This document shows positions 16,311 through 25,581 of a stretch of DNA of 64,000 bases, one piece after another. The notes under the pieces are model-generated. The model did no database searches, was not told where the DNA came from, and was given only the letters and a program-made list of their open reading frames with translations. The stretch is from Glaciecola sp965658765 (GTDB lineage Bacteria > Pseudomonadota > Gammaproteobacteria > Enterobacterales > Alteromonadaceae): NCBI GenBank assembly GCA_965658765.1, contig CBFHTO010000008.1:16764-80763 (forward strand), in the 5' to 3' direction. Each line of letters starts with the position of its first letter. Positions within the stretch are counted from its first letter, which is position 1. Position numbers and translations under genes: made by a program.

Positions 16311-17281
16311 GGTCTATTTTTAATTTGTAAGAGTGTCTTGAGCTTCCTTTCCTTACGATATGTACTCAAGGAATCATAAGTGAAAATGCCGAGCGCCAGC
16401 CACACAAACATGAAAGCGAGTAATCGGGCTTCACTAAGCGGTTCATCATATAAGACGGTGGCCAAAACAAACATAATGCTAGGGCCGATGTATTGAAAAA
16501 AGCCTAAGCTGGAATATTTGATTCGACGCGCAGCCGCGGTAAAGCACAACAAAGGAGCTGTCGTAACGACACCTGCAGCTATAATTAAAAAGTTTATTTG
16601 CAGAGTGTTTTGAGGTAAGTTTGCGCTTACTTCCGCAAAGAAAATCCAATAGATTGCCGCTGCTGGCAACATCATTAAGGTTTCTATAAACAGACCCGGC
16701 ATAGAGTCCACTGCTACTTGTTTTCTGAGTAGACCGTAGATACTGAAGCTAACCGCTAACGTAAGTGCAATCCACGGTAACTTACCATAGTTCACTAGTA
16801 AAACTAACACGCCTAATAAAGCTGTCATAACGGCCAACTTTTGACGTTTATTAAACTTTTCCTTCAAAAATAGCCAACCAAAAAAAACGTTTATCAAAGG
16901 ATTGATGTAATATCCAAGGCTCGCGTCTAGAAGGTGATTGTTATTGATCGCCCAAATAAACAACAACCAGTTTCCTGCCAACAAGATCCCAGCAAAAAAT
17001 AATGTTTTCAATACCTTGCTTGAGCGAAAAGCGAATCGTACTTTATTAAAATGACGTAGCCCCATGATAAGAAGAATCAATACGCAGGCTGACCATACGA
17101 CTCTATGCATTAATATTTCGCCAGAGGGTATACCAGATAAGGCCTTAAAATAGATAGGAGCAAAGCCCCACATAGAGTAAGCAGCGATAGCAAACATCAC
17201 GCCTGCTTGCGTTTGAGTAAAAGTACGCACTGTAATTATTAACGCTCTTGGAATAAATGGGGATTGTCGAGTAAACACCAC
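16307..17281 (-). CDS. rarD: EamA-family transporter RarD
   Basis: The 324-residue inner-membrane protein has about ten hydrophobic helices in two EamA repeats. RarD-specific features are the N-terminal AAYSMWGFAPIYFKAL, the HRVVWSACVL segment, the LLAGNWLLFIWAINNNHLLDASLGYYINPLI block (key residues NW, WAINNNH, SLGYYINPL), and SLGFFQYIGPS in the second repeat. The natural substrate is not known; the name comes from a chloramphenicol phenotype. The ATG at 17281 adds about 28 residues before the first helix, so a GTG near 17230 is an alternative start. It converges with the CMD-family gene, overlapping by 4 bases. Confidence 0.88.
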   Translation of the reverse strand: MVFTRQSPFIPRALIITVRTFTQTQAGVMFAIAAYSMWGFAPIYFKALSGIPSGEILMHRVVWSACVLILLIMGLRHFNKVRFAFRSSKVLKTLFFAGILLAGNWLLFIWAINNNHLLDASLGYYINPLINVFFGWLFLKEKFNKRQKLAVMTALLGVLVLLVNYGKLPWIALTLAVSFSIYGLLRKQVAVDSMPGLFIETLMMLPAAAIYWIFFAEVSANLPQNTLQINFLIIAAGVVTTAPLLCFTAAARRIKYSSLGFFQYIGPSIMFVLATVLYDEPLSEARLLAFMFVWLALGIFTYDSLSTYRKERKLKTLLQIKNRP

Positions 17282-17574
17282 AAAGGTGCAAGCGAAAATC
17301 TGGGCAAAAGAGAATTTTATCTGTGCTTTAACTAATTTAAGCAGAGCAGATATAAACCGCTCTAAAGTGCATTAGATTAACAGACAAAAAATCAGTAAAC
17401 TTAGCACAATCTATAATTTAATAATTGAGCGTTTATCTGTCTTCTGTTTCCGATTCAGTTTCTGACATTACCGAGGCCTCCTCGACTTTGAGCAGCACAA
17501 TAAGTTCTACTAATCGGGACGATGGCGATGCTTGCTCGAAAATAGAAAAGTCTGACCCTGCGCTTGACAAAACC

Positions 17575-19419
17575 ATGTCATATAGCGCTCAAAGTAGCGC
17601 TACTATCTCAAAAGATACATCAACAATTAAGTCTGATTGTCTTGCTCTTTTGAAACAGGTATTTGGCTATGACCAGTTTCGCACTGGTCAATGGGACGTC
17701 ATAGAGCGCGTTCTGTCTAAACAAGACACGCTGGTATTAATGCCCACAGGTGGTGGTAAATCAATCTGCTATCAACTTCCAGCACTCGCCATGGATGGAA
17801 CCGCAATCGTCATATCGCCCCTAATTTCACTGATGCAAGACCAAGTGCAACAACTTAAGGATCAGGGCGTAAAAGCCGCCTATCTGAACTCGAGTCAAAG
17901 CGCTGAAGTAGCAGAATCTGTGCAAGACGAGCTTGTAGCTGGAGAGTTGAAGTTGATTTACGTAGCGCCTGAACGCTTATTTCAGCGTCGTTTCCTTTCA
18001 CTATTGGACCAAATAAATATATCAATCGTTGCCGTTGATGAGGCTCACTGCGTTAGTCATTGGGGACATGATTTTAGAAAGGAATACAGGCAACTTGGCC
18101 AGTTGAAATCAATTCTAGTAGATGTACCTATCGTTGCCCTAACCGCCACGGCCGACCACGCCACACAAGAAGACATCGCTCAACAACTTTGTCTACAAAA
18201 TCCATTTATACTCAAGGGTGGCTTTGACCGTCCAAACATCCAATATAATTTACTGGCAAAATACAAAGCCGGAGATCAAGTCCTTGATTATATTAAACAG
18301 CAAGCCTATGCAAGCGGGATTGTATATTGCAACAGCCGGGCGAAAGTCGAAGAGCTTACCGATAAATTAAGCAAAGCAGGAGTGCGATGTGGCGCATATC
18401 ATGCGGGTTTCGATGTGCACCATAGAGAAGATATTCAAAACCGATTCCTAAGTGACGACATACAAGTCGTGATTGCTACTGTAGCGTTTGGAATGGGTAT
18501 CAATAAATCAAACGTGCGATTTGTGGTACATCACGATGTCCCGCGAAGCATTGAGAGCTTCTATCAAGAAACTGGTAGGGCCGGCCGAGATGGGCTTGCA
18601 GCCGAAGCACTGCTATTATTCGACGAAAAAGACGCAGCTAGAATTAAGAAGTGGATTGCAGACGGGGCTAATCAAGAAAGAATTGATATCGAAATGCATA
18701 AGTTTGAAGCAATGCAAGCGTTTGCGGAAGCACAAACCTGCAGGAGACAGGTTCTACTAAACTACTTTGGGGATCATCGCCATAAGTCTTGTGGAAATTG
18801 CGATATCTGCTTATCACCCCCTAAAATGTTTGACGGTTCAGTCGTTGCACAAAAACTTCTTTCCTGTGTATATCGACTTCAACGTCATACCCAGGTGCAA
18901 TATCTAATCGATGTATTAAAAGGACGAGATTTAAAAAGTATTCGTGAAAACCGACATAATGAGCTTAGTACATATGCGATAGGCAAAGATGAAAGCGAAC
19001 AGTATTGGTATAGCGTTATACAGCAGCTTATCCATCAAGGCTACATGCGCATTGATATGACATTAAATGGTATTTTGCGTTTAAACCCATCGGCGAAGAG
19101 TGTTTTGCTTGGCAAAACGAGTGTTCAACTTGCCGTTCCCAAGTTTAATGTTAATACGCTGACTCGCAACAAATACGAGAACAACAACATCGACAGGGTG
19201 CTATTTGCCAAATTGAAAAACCTTAGGTCAGAATTGGCGAAGGAATCAAAAGCCCCAGCTTACACGATATTTAGCGACGCGAGCTTGTCAGATATGGCAT
19301 CAAAGATGCCAACAACCATGGCAGATTTTCTGAGCGTAAACGGTGTAGGACAACACAAGTTAGAAAAATATGGCGACACCTTCACACAAATGATAAGCGA
19401 TTATTTATTGAGCAAGTAA
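17575..19419 (+). CDS. recQ: ATP-dependent DNA helicase RecQ
   Basis: This is a 3'-5' SF2 helicase of the RecF recombination pathway. Starting at ATG 17575 gives 614 residues, close to E. coli RecQ, with the Q-loop FGYDQFRTGQ 25 residues in. A TTG at 17425 in the same frame would add 50 Ser/Thr-rich residues unlike other RecQ proteins; neither start has a good Shine-Dalgarno sequence. Visible are Walker A MPTGGGKSICYQ, DEAH with VDEAHCVSHWGHDFR, motif VI QETGRAGRDG, the zinc cysteines of the RQC domain (CRRQVLLNYFGD and CGNCDIC), and a C-terminal HRDC domain (about the last 75 residues). Confidence 0.95.
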   Translation: MSYSAQSSATISKDTSTIKSDCLALLKQVFGYDQFRTGQWDVIERVLSKQDTLVLMPTGGGKSICYQLPALAMDGTAIVISPLISLMQDQVQQLKDQGVKAAYLNSSQSAEVAESVQDELVAGELKLIYVAPERLFQRRFLSLLDQINISIVAVDEAHCVSHWGHDFRKEYRQLGQLKSILVDVPIVALTATADHATQEDIAQQLCLQNPFILKGGFDRPNIQYNLLAKYKAGDQVLDYIKQQAYASGIVYCNSRAKVEELTDKLSKAGVRCGAYHAGFDVHHREDIQNRFLSDDIQVVIATVAFGMGINKSNVRFVVHHDVPRSIESFYQETGRAGRDGLAAEALLLFDEKDAARIKKWIADGANQERIDIEMHKFEAMQAFAEAQTCRRQVLLNYFGDHRHKSCGNCDICLSPPKMFDGSVVAQKLLSCVYRLQRHTQVQYLIDVLKGRDLKSIRENRHNELSTYAIGKDESEQYWYSVIQQLIHQGYMRIDMTLNGILRLNPSAKSVLLGKTSVQLAVPKFNVNTLTRNKYENNNIDRVLFAKLKNLRSELAKESKAPAYTIFSDASLSDMASKMPTTMADFLSVNGVGQHKLEKYGDTFTQMISDYLLSK

Positions 19420-19451
19420 ACATCAAAGTTAGCAGGCACTAACATTAAAAT

Positions 19452-19463
19452 GTAAGCGCTTAC
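19452..19463. repeat. Perfect 12-bp palindrome between recQ and the GST gene
   Basis: GTAAGCGCTTAC is its own complement. A second small inverted repeat, GTTAG / CTAAC, lies just left of it. The pattern resembles LacI/GalR-type operators, but the site lies between two convergent genes, so a promoter role is not supported. It may only help termination. Confidence 0.35.
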
Positions 19464-19490
19464 TACCAACTTAATGCATTTAAATAAGGA

Positions 19491-20159
19491 CTATAATACT
19501 TTCTCTGCATCAATCATTTTTTCCATAGCTCGTTTATAAACTTCGTCACTTTGAAACCTATCGACGTATTTTTGAACGTTCGGAAAGTGTTCTAATTTAC
19601 CGGACTTACTCATTGCCTCGAGCGGGAAGCTCATCTGAATGTCCGCCACCGTCACACCATCTCCTACAAACCAAGTTTTGTCTTTTAGATGCTCATTTAT
19701 GAAGTTCAGGTTTCGGCTAATCACTTTTCCGAAATATGCCTCCATAACCGCATCAACAAACTTTTTAACAACAAACTTAATAAAGAATGGTGAAGCTTTT
19801 TCTTTCCCTTTATTTAACACCATAGCTGTCACCAAAGGTGGTAAAAAACTACCTTCAGCAAAATGTGACCAAAATTGTACATCGATATAGCGACTGTCTG
19901 ACTTTGGCGGGATTAAGGTTTCATCTCCACACGCTCGAACTATGTATTCGCAAATGGCTCCTGTCTCCGCAATTACGGACGACTCATGACTGACTAAGGG
20001 CGCAGTGCCAAGCGGATGCACTTGTCGCAGTGAGTCTGGTGCCAAGTTGGTCTTCGCATCCCTTTTGTAAACCTTGATTTCATAATCAGCTTTTAGTAAT
20101 TCGAAAAGCCAAACGATTCTCTGAGATCTCGAATCATTAAGATGGTGCAATGTAAACAT
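19491..20159 (-). CDS. Glutathione S-transferase family protein
   Basis: The 222-residue protein has an N-terminal thioredoxin-like domain: FTLHHLNDSRSQRIVWLFELL, then HPLGTAPLV with the cis-Pro, and ETGAICEYIV, which binds the glutathione gamma-glutamyl group. The helical C-terminal domain carries FVGDGVTVADIQMSFPLEAM, with the N-capping box of the GST fold. The first in-frame ATG (20195) adds 12 unlikely residues; the one at 20159 begins exactly where GST folds begin and has AAAGG upstream. It resembles bacterial GSTs of the beta or theta-like groups; the substrate is unknown. The gene converges with recQ. Confidence 0.88.
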   Translation of the reverse strand: MFTLHHLNDSRSQRIVWLFELLKADYEIKVYKRDAKTNLAPDSLRQVHPLGTAPLVSHESSVIAETGAICEYIVRACGDETLIPPKSDSRYIDVQFWSHFAEGSFLPPLVTAMVLNKGKEKASPFFIKFVVKKFVDAVMEAYFGKVISRNLNFINEHLKDKTWFVGDGVTVADIQMSFPLEAMSKSGKLEHFPNVQKYVDRFQSDEVYKRAMEKMIDAEKVL

Positions 20160-20221
20160 AGACTTAGTGCCTTTCGTTAGAAGTACATGTTGCACTTATA
20201 CAGAAACTCAGGAGATAAAGA

Positions 20222-20590
20222 TTAAGGCTTCCCTGAGTTTTCTTTTAGATATCCGCCACCTGCTGGATCCATCTTTGAATAATAAGCCGATAAATCAGCA
20301 ATGTCCTGATCACTTAATTTCTTTGCATGAGGAGTCATCGCAGCGTTTATTCTTTGACCAGAACGAAAAGCCTGTAACTGCAACTCAAGATAAGCTTGCT
20401 TCTGACCTGCTAGGTTCGGGTAGATAGGAATAATTGCAATACCGTTTTTACCATGGCATTGACCACAGATCATTGACTTCTTCATGCCTTCTTCAGGGTT
20501 ACCGATTAAGTTATTGCTTTGACCGCAAGCACTTAAGCTGAATAAGCACATGAGCAATCCAAATATGTGATATTTTTTATTTTTAATCAT
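20222..20590 (-). CDS. Lipoprotein c-type cytochrome (class I)
   Basis: The 122-residue precursor has a lipobox LSAC with Cys22 as the lipidation site, then one haem-binding CGQCH (residues 42-46). A Met near residue 85 in AAMTPHAK is the likely sixth ligand. The family is close to cytochrome c553/c4-type monohaem proteins (PNLAGQKQAYLELQLQAFRSG is typical, here reduced to NLAGQ and YLxxQLxAFRxG). It acts in the periplasm, anchored to a membrane, as an electron carrier. It is divergent from selO across 80 bases, with which no functional link is known. Confidence 0.87.
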   Translation of the reverse strand: MIKNKKYHIFGLLMCLFSLSACGQSNNLIGNPEEGMKKSMICGQCHGKNGIAIIPIYPNLAGQKQAYLELQLQAFRSGQRINAAMTPHAKKLSDQDIADLSAYYSKMDPAGGGYLKENSGKP

Positions 20591-20670
20591 CTGAAAATAT
20601 TTACCTTATGAGTCTTAATGTAATAATACTCGTATACTTTATGTAAATATCAAAACATTACTATTTTTAC

Positions 20671-22152
20671 ATGACGATTCAGCATAATTTTGCAAACCAA
20701 CTATCCGGGCTTTGTACTCAAGTGAAACCTTTTCCCTTGCGAAAACCTGCAGTGCGGGTATTTAATAATATTCTCTCAAAAGAGCTAGCCCTAGCGTCAT
20801 CCATTCAAGAGGAGGAAATACTCGAGGAGTTGTTTTCGCCTGAGGGAATATTACAAGAGCAGAGTGTGGCGCAAAAGTATGGCGGCCACCAATTCGGTCA
20901 TTGGAATCCTCACTTAGGTGATGGTAGAGGCTTATTACTCGGAGAAGTAAGAAACAATTACGGGAAATTACACGATCTTCATCTTAAAGGCGCTGGTCCA
21001 ACACCCTATAGTCGACATGCGGACGGGCGAGCGGTTTTGCGCTCCACCATTAGAGAGTACGTGGCGAGTGAAGCCTTGCATGCTCTTGGGATTCCAAGCT
21101 CCCGAGCGCTAGCGTTAATATCATCAGACGAGCCTGTGTTTCGCGAACAACAAGAGTCTGGGGCAATGCTCATTCGAACCTGTCCAAGTCATATTCGTTT
21201 CGGTCACTTTGAGTATTTTTATCATGCAGACCAAAGGGATAAGTTAGACGAGCTATTCGATTTTTGCCTCGAACATCACTTCCCTCATTTCTCAAACGAA
21301 GCAAACCCACACCTATCGGTATTCACTGAAATTTGCGAAAGCACTGCAGACATGATTGCATTTTGGCAAGCCTATGGCTTTAACCACGGCGTGATGAATA
21401 CTGATAACATGTCAATTCATGGAATTACTTTTGATTTTGGCCCTTATGCGTTTTTAGACGATTTCATCCCGCAGTATATTTGCAACAAATCAGACCACGA
21501 AGGGCGTTATGCGTTTAACCAACAACCAACTATTGGCCTTTGGAATTTAAATGCGCTTGCCCACGCCTTTAGTGCGTATTTAAGTATAGACCAATTAAAA
21601 CAAGGCTTGTCTACTTACGAACCACGCTTCTTGTCGAAATATAAGTCACTTATGCTGAAACGATTAGGTCTCGATCACATTGGGTCTAAGAGCTCAGCAC
21701 AACACAAAGACAAATCTGCTGAAGTTCTCGACGAATTTTTAAACATAATAAAAGATGAGCAAGCTGATTTTCATCAGAGTTTTAGGGCACTATCACTATC
21801 TGTACTAGACCTTGTTAATGGACAATTCGATTCGCTCGTGAATAAGTTTCAACAAGGCGACAGAGTTACCCGATTCTTAAATGACTACAGCGCACTATTA
21901 AATGAATCTCTAAACAACTCACTTAAAATCAGCGACATTCAAGATAAAATGCTTAAATGTAATCCAAAATTTGTCGCTCGCAATCATCATTTGCAAAATA
22001 TAATCGCAGCAGCGGAATCTGGCGACTATGAACCCTTAAATCGGTTTCTTCATGTATTAAAAAGTCCTTTTGATGAGCATGAAGAGTATGCTGAGTACTC
22101 GAAACCACCGTCCGCTTGCGAAAAAGGCGTAGCCTTATCATGCAGCAGCTAA
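20671..22152 (+). CDS. selO: Protein adenylyltransferase SelO (YdiU)
   Basis: SelO is a pseudokinase-fold enzyme that transfers AMP from ATP to protein hydroxyl groups, linked with oxidative-stress and redox control. The 493-residue protein has YGGHQFGHWNPHLGDGRG, the ATP-binding LKGAGPTPYSRHADGRA with Lys106, SSRALALISS, NHGVMNTDNMSIHG (catalytic Asn/Asp) and FDFGPYAFLD (metal Asp). The C-terminus is Cys-Ser-Ser, the conserved tail where animal orthologues carry selenocysteine. No clear Shine-Dalgarno sequence is seen. A small DUF3630-like gene follows after 4 bases. Confidence 0.95.
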   Translation: MTIQHNFANQLSGLCTQVKPFPLRKPAVRVFNNILSKELALASSIQEEEILEELFSPEGILQEQSVAQKYGGHQFGHWNPHLGDGRGLLLGEVRNNYGKLHDLHLKGAGPTPYSRHADGRAVLRSTIREYVASEALHALGIPSSRALALISSDEPVFREQQESGAMLIRTCPSHIRFGHFEYFYHADQRDKLDELFDFCLEHHFPHFSNEANPHLSVFTEICESTADMIAFWQAYGFNHGVMNTDNMSIHGITFDFGPYAFLDDFIPQYICNKSDHEGRYAFNQQPTIGLWNLNALAHAFSAYLSIDQLKQGLSTYEPRFLSKYKSLMLKRLGLDHIGSKSSAQHKDKSAEVLDEFLNIIKDEQADFHQSFRALSLSVLDLVNGQFDSLVNKFQQGDRVTRFLNDYSALLNESLNNSLKISDIQDKMLKCNPKFVARNHHLQNIIAAAESGDYEPLNRFLHVLKSPFDEHEEYAEYSKPPSACEKGVALSCSS

Positions 22153-22156
22153 GTAC

Positions 22157-22474
22157 ATGTCGTCGTTAAGATTTCGCAGCGTAACGTTAGTTGACAATTG
22201 CATCGAAGTATTTGCATACCTTCATCCGCGCTACGAACACCATCATCAGTGGATTGAACAAGTGTTAAATGACCTTAATATTGAATCACATGAGATTGAG
22301 CAAGGTGGTGATTATTCTATTGCACGTTTTAAATTTGGACAGTCAACAGTCTTACTTCACGTGAACGACAATACACAGAGCATTTGGTTTGAGCTGAGCG
22401 CAGGTAGCAGCGACCAGAAGCTAGACTTATTAGAAAAAATTAGCAACTCGGCATTACTTGCGAAAAAAGCTTAA
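22157..22474 (+). CDS. DUF3630-like small protein
   Basis: The 105-residue acidic, soluble protein starts 4 bases after selO and is probably co-expressed. It has no signal peptide or membrane segment. The mix of short beta strands (FRSVTLVDNCIEVFAYL, ARFKFGQSTVLLHVND, IWFELSAG) matches what I recall of DUF3630, a family restricted to Alteromonadales and relatives. The family match is by recall only and no function is known. A one-mismatch copy of the regional repeat lies at 22337-22346. Confidence 0.6.
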   Translation: MSSLRFRSVTLVDNCIEVFAYLHPRYEHHHQWIEQVLNDLNIESHEIEQGGDYSIARFKFGQSTVLLHVNDNTQSIWFELSAGSSDQKLDLLEKISNSALLAKKA

Positions 22475-22530
22475 GGTATGATGAAGTCAAGTAAGCTAAA
22501 TTGGCATCAATTAAAGGCAACATTTTCAAT

Positions 22531-22580
22531 TGGCAGCTATACAAAACATTTATTGTGGCAGCTATACAAAACATTTATTG
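22531..22580 (+). repeat. Tandem duplication of a 25-bp unit in the leader of the GGDEF-EAL gene
   Basis: Two identical 25-base units (22531-22555 and 22556-22580) start TGGCAGCTATAC and end TTTATTG; the first 5 bases of a third copy follow. They lie just upstream of the likely ATG at 22596 and its AAGG. Since 25 is not a multiple of 3 and the unit precedes the start, it should alter leader spacing rather than protein. Confidence 0.85.
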
Positions 22581-22595
22581 TGGCAAGGCAGATTC

Positions 22596-25496
22596 ATGAT
22601 TTCATTTACACGGCGCTTTTTTTTGTTGCTAAGCCTTCTTTTTGCTATGAGCGGACATTTATATGCCAGCACTTTAGATCAAAACGTTCCCGTAGATGCA
22701 TACTTCGACAAAGCAATAGAGCTTAACTCCCAGAGCGTTTTTCACATCACTGAACCACAACTACTTTTGTCAGATGTTCAGAAATTAGAAGATTGGCAAG
22801 CCTATGATTCATTTAAAGCAGTGCCGGAAAATAAGGTCATTTGGTTGAGCTTTGCTATACAAAATAACTCAAACACTAACAAAATGTTGACCCTTATCGC
22901 AGGCAATATTTTTGTTGACCAAATCGATGCCTTTTTAATCGATGAACAAGGAAGAATTACACAAAGTGGCAATTTAAAGGATTTAAATCGCAGCACTTCA
23001 GATGTCAGTAAAAAAGGCTTTAAGATGAATCTCGTTTCAAGGAGCGAGACAACTTACCGCGTATTTATTCGAGTTCAAGACGACAGCAATACCCTATTTC
23101 CTATAGAATTATGGCAGCAAGAAGCATATGCACAAGAATCAAACGTGCGGCTAATTTTATTAGGTGTCATGAGCGGAGGCTTGTCTCTTTTGGCATGCTA
23201 CTTCTTGTTGACCTACATTTTGAAAAATTCGCCTGCACGTTTTTGGTTTGCTCTTTTTTCCTCCTCAGCAATGACCACTATGCTAAGCGCAGAAGGCATA
23301 ATATCGTCTTTGTTTAATGTGCATGCGTTCAGCGCTGAGATAACTGTTATCAGCCTAGTGTTAACATTGTTTACCACAATCAAAATTACTCGCATAATTT
23401 TTGCCCCCATGCCAAGCTGGTGGATTCGAGCGCATTACTTACTCTTACTTGTTCCGCTTATTGCCACCTTCACTCTTTCAGACCTGCATCAATTAACTGG
23501 ATTGATTGTCTTCGCACTTTTATTTTTCATCAGCAAATTAATCGCAAGTATTGTTTATCGAAAAGGCCTTGATGTAAGAAGTGCCGCCATATACTTTTTA
23601 GGTTGGATTGCACTAGCTTTCGTTGCACTAATGGAATTGAACAACTTTTTGAGTAGTGGTTCAGAGCTGTCGCTGAGCGCACCTTACGCGTTTACTTTTA
23701 CGTGTTTTGGGGTGATGCTTATTGGTATCGCTATCATTAATACAGAGCAATCCATCCAAGCTCGAGTGGACGCGGCTCAAACCAAAAAAATCACCGATTT
23801 ACAAGATTACAAAAACCTTTTTGAATACTCCGCCGAAGGCCTCTACACCGCGACGCAAAAAGGGGAAATAATAAAAGTAAATCAGGCAATGTGCCATTTG
23901 TTCGGATGTCAGTCTGAGCAAGAGTTTCTAGTGCAATATCCAAAGCTCGAAGACGTATTTAAAGATCGAAAAGAAGCCGATTTATTATTTGGTGAATTAA
24001 GCATACAGCACACAGTATTAGGTAAGGAAGTAAAGGGCAAACGAACTGAAGGAAACGAGTTTTGGATGTCTGTTTCATGCCAACTGAAAAAAATTGATGA
24101 AGAATATCTTCACTTCGGCTCACTGTTCGACATTACTGAAAGACGATTACAACACATAAATCTTCAGTATCTAAACACACATGATCAGCTTACGGGCTTG
24201 TTTAATCGTCGTCATTTTCTGCATTTATTGAATGAAAAGATTCAAAATAACGAGTCCCTAGATAGCAATAGTTCAAGTAAAGAAAATCAGCTTAATAAGT
24301 TTGCGCTGATGTTTTTAGACGTCGACCAATTCAAAATTATCAACGATACCTGTGGACATACTGCTGGCGACATATTTATCAAAGACTTATCTCATGAGTT
24401 ATTTGACGTAGTGGGTAAAGAAAACCCACTTGCGCGGCTAAGTGCTGACCAGTTTGGTCTTTTGATTCATTATGAAAATGGTAATGAGTTAAGGATGCTA
24501 GCAAGTAAAATACTTTCAAAGGTAAGACAGTTTGAATTTAAGTGGGATCGACACTTGTTTAACCAAAGCATGAGTATTGGGATTGCTGCCTATGAGCCTT
24601 TAATAGAAAACGGTGAAGAGTTGCTATCATGCGCCGATACCGCCTGCCTCATTGCTAAAGAAGGTGGCAGAGATAAAATCCATATATATTCCAAAGAGCT
24701 AGGTGTGCATAGCAACTATAAGCGCGAGCTGTATTGGGTAAACGAAGTGCAAAACGCCATCAAACACGATAATTTTAGTCTTTATTACCAGCACTATCGC
24801 CCTTTAAATCAAAATGACCCACTTGAATATTATGAAGTACTTGTTAGGTTGTTCACTCGAGACCAAGACTTAGTCGCGCCAGAATTTTTCATGCCCAGTG
24901 CTGAAAAAGGGCATATTAGCCATAAGATTGATAAATACGTGGTAGAACACTTTTTTAAGTGGTTAAGTAAGAATGACGGGCATCTTAAAAAACTTGGCAA
25001 AGCCAATATCAATTTATCGGGTATGTCTTTATCTGATGACGATTTTAAATTCTTCCTATTAAATGCATTTGAGAAATACGCAATCCCGCACGATAAAATT
25101 TGCTTTGAAATAACAGAGACGATGGCCATTATAAAAATGAAAGACGCGATCGATTTTATGCAAGATTTTCGTAAATTGGGTTGCACCTTTGCATTAGACG
25201 ATTTTGGTAGCGGTTTCTCTAGCTATAGCTACTTAAAAAACCTCCCCGTTGATTACTTAAAAATCGACGGTAATTTTATACGAGATATACTCCATGACCC
25301 CATTGATTTGGCGATGGTAACCTCCATTAGGGATGTGGCAGACGCCATGAAGATTAAAACAGTCGCCGAGTTTGTTGAAACACCTGAAATAATGGTTCAA
25401 ATTGGCAAATTAGGTGTAGACTTTGCGCAAGGGTATTGTATCGATAAGCCTACAGCATTATCTGAATATCAAGACTATGGCCGCGAAAAAGCATGA
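22596..25496 (+). CDS. Membrane 7TMR-DISM / PAS / GGDEF-EAL c-di-GMP phosphodiesterase
   Basis: From ATG 22596 (AAGG upstream, signal-like start ISFTRRFFLLLSLLF) the protein has 966 residues. Order: signal peptide; 7TMR-DISM extracellular domain (about 25-170); seven-helix region (about 180-380); PAS (about 400-525); GGDEF (about 540-700); EAL (about 710-960). The GGDEF site reads SADQF, so cyclase activity is probably lost. The EAL site looks complete: EVLVR, NINLSG, FEITET, LDDFGSG, DYLKIDG, and FAQGY. I infer a membrane-sensed c-di-GMP phosphodiesterase, perhaps regulated by GTP at the degenerate GGDEF. An in-frame ATG at 22530 would translate the repeats and is less likely. Confidence 0.9.
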   Translation: MISFTRRFFLLLSLLFAMSGHLYASTLDQNVPVDAYFDKAIELNSQSVFHITEPQLLLSDVQKLEDWQAYDSFKAVPENKVIWLSFAIQNNSNTNKMLTLIAGNIFVDQIDAFLIDEQGRITQSGNLKDLNRSTSDVSKKGFKMNLVSRSETTYRVFIRVQDDSNTLFPIELWQQEAYAQESNVRLILLGVMSGGLSLLACYFLLTYILKNSPARFWFALFSSSAMTTMLSAEGIISSLFNVHAFSAEITVISLVLTLFTTIKITRIIFAPMPSWWIRAHYLLLLVPLIATFTLSDLHQLTGLIVFALLFFISKLIASIVYRKGLDVRSAAIYFLGWIALAFVALMELNNFLSSGSELSLSAPYAFTFTCFGVMLIGIAIINTEQSIQARVDAAQTKKITDLQDYKNLFEYSAEGLYTATQKGEIIKVNQAMCHLFGCQSEQEFLVQYPKLEDVFKDRKEADLLFGELSIQHTVLGKEVKGKRTEGNEFWMSVSCQLKKIDEEYLHFGSLFDITERRLQHINLQYLNTHDQLTGLFNRRHFLHLLNEKIQNNESLDSNSSSKENQLNKFALMFLDVDQFKIINDTCGHTAGDIFIKDLSHELFDVVGKENPLARLSADQFGLLIHYENGNELRMLASKILSKVRQFEFKWDRHLFNQSMSIGIAAYEPLIENGEELLSCADTACLIAKEGGRDKIHIYSKELGVHSNYKRELYWVNEVQNAIKHDNFSLYYQHYRPLNQNDPLEYYEVLVRLFTRDQDLVAPEFFMPSAEKGHISHKIDKYVVEHFFKWLSKNDGHLKKLGKANINLSGMSLSDDDFKFFLLNAFEKYAIPHDKICFEITETMAIIKMKDAIDFMQDFRKLGCTFALDDFGSGFSSYSYLKNLPVDYLKIDGNFIRDILHDPIDLAMVTSIRDVADAMKIKTVAEFVETPEIMVQIGKLGVDFAQGYCIDKPTALSEYQDYGREKA

Positions 25497-25581
25497 TATG
25501 AAGCTCATGTAATGTGGTAATATTGCAAAATAAAAACTTAACCCCACATTCAATCCTTTCGGGTATTTTAAGCGAACAAAA

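Noticed and set aside
17425..17574. N-terminal extension of RecQ from a TTG start
   Set aside because: It adds 50 Ser/Thr-rich residues not found in RecQ and has no good Shine-Dalgarno sequence; the ATG at 17575 fits family length.
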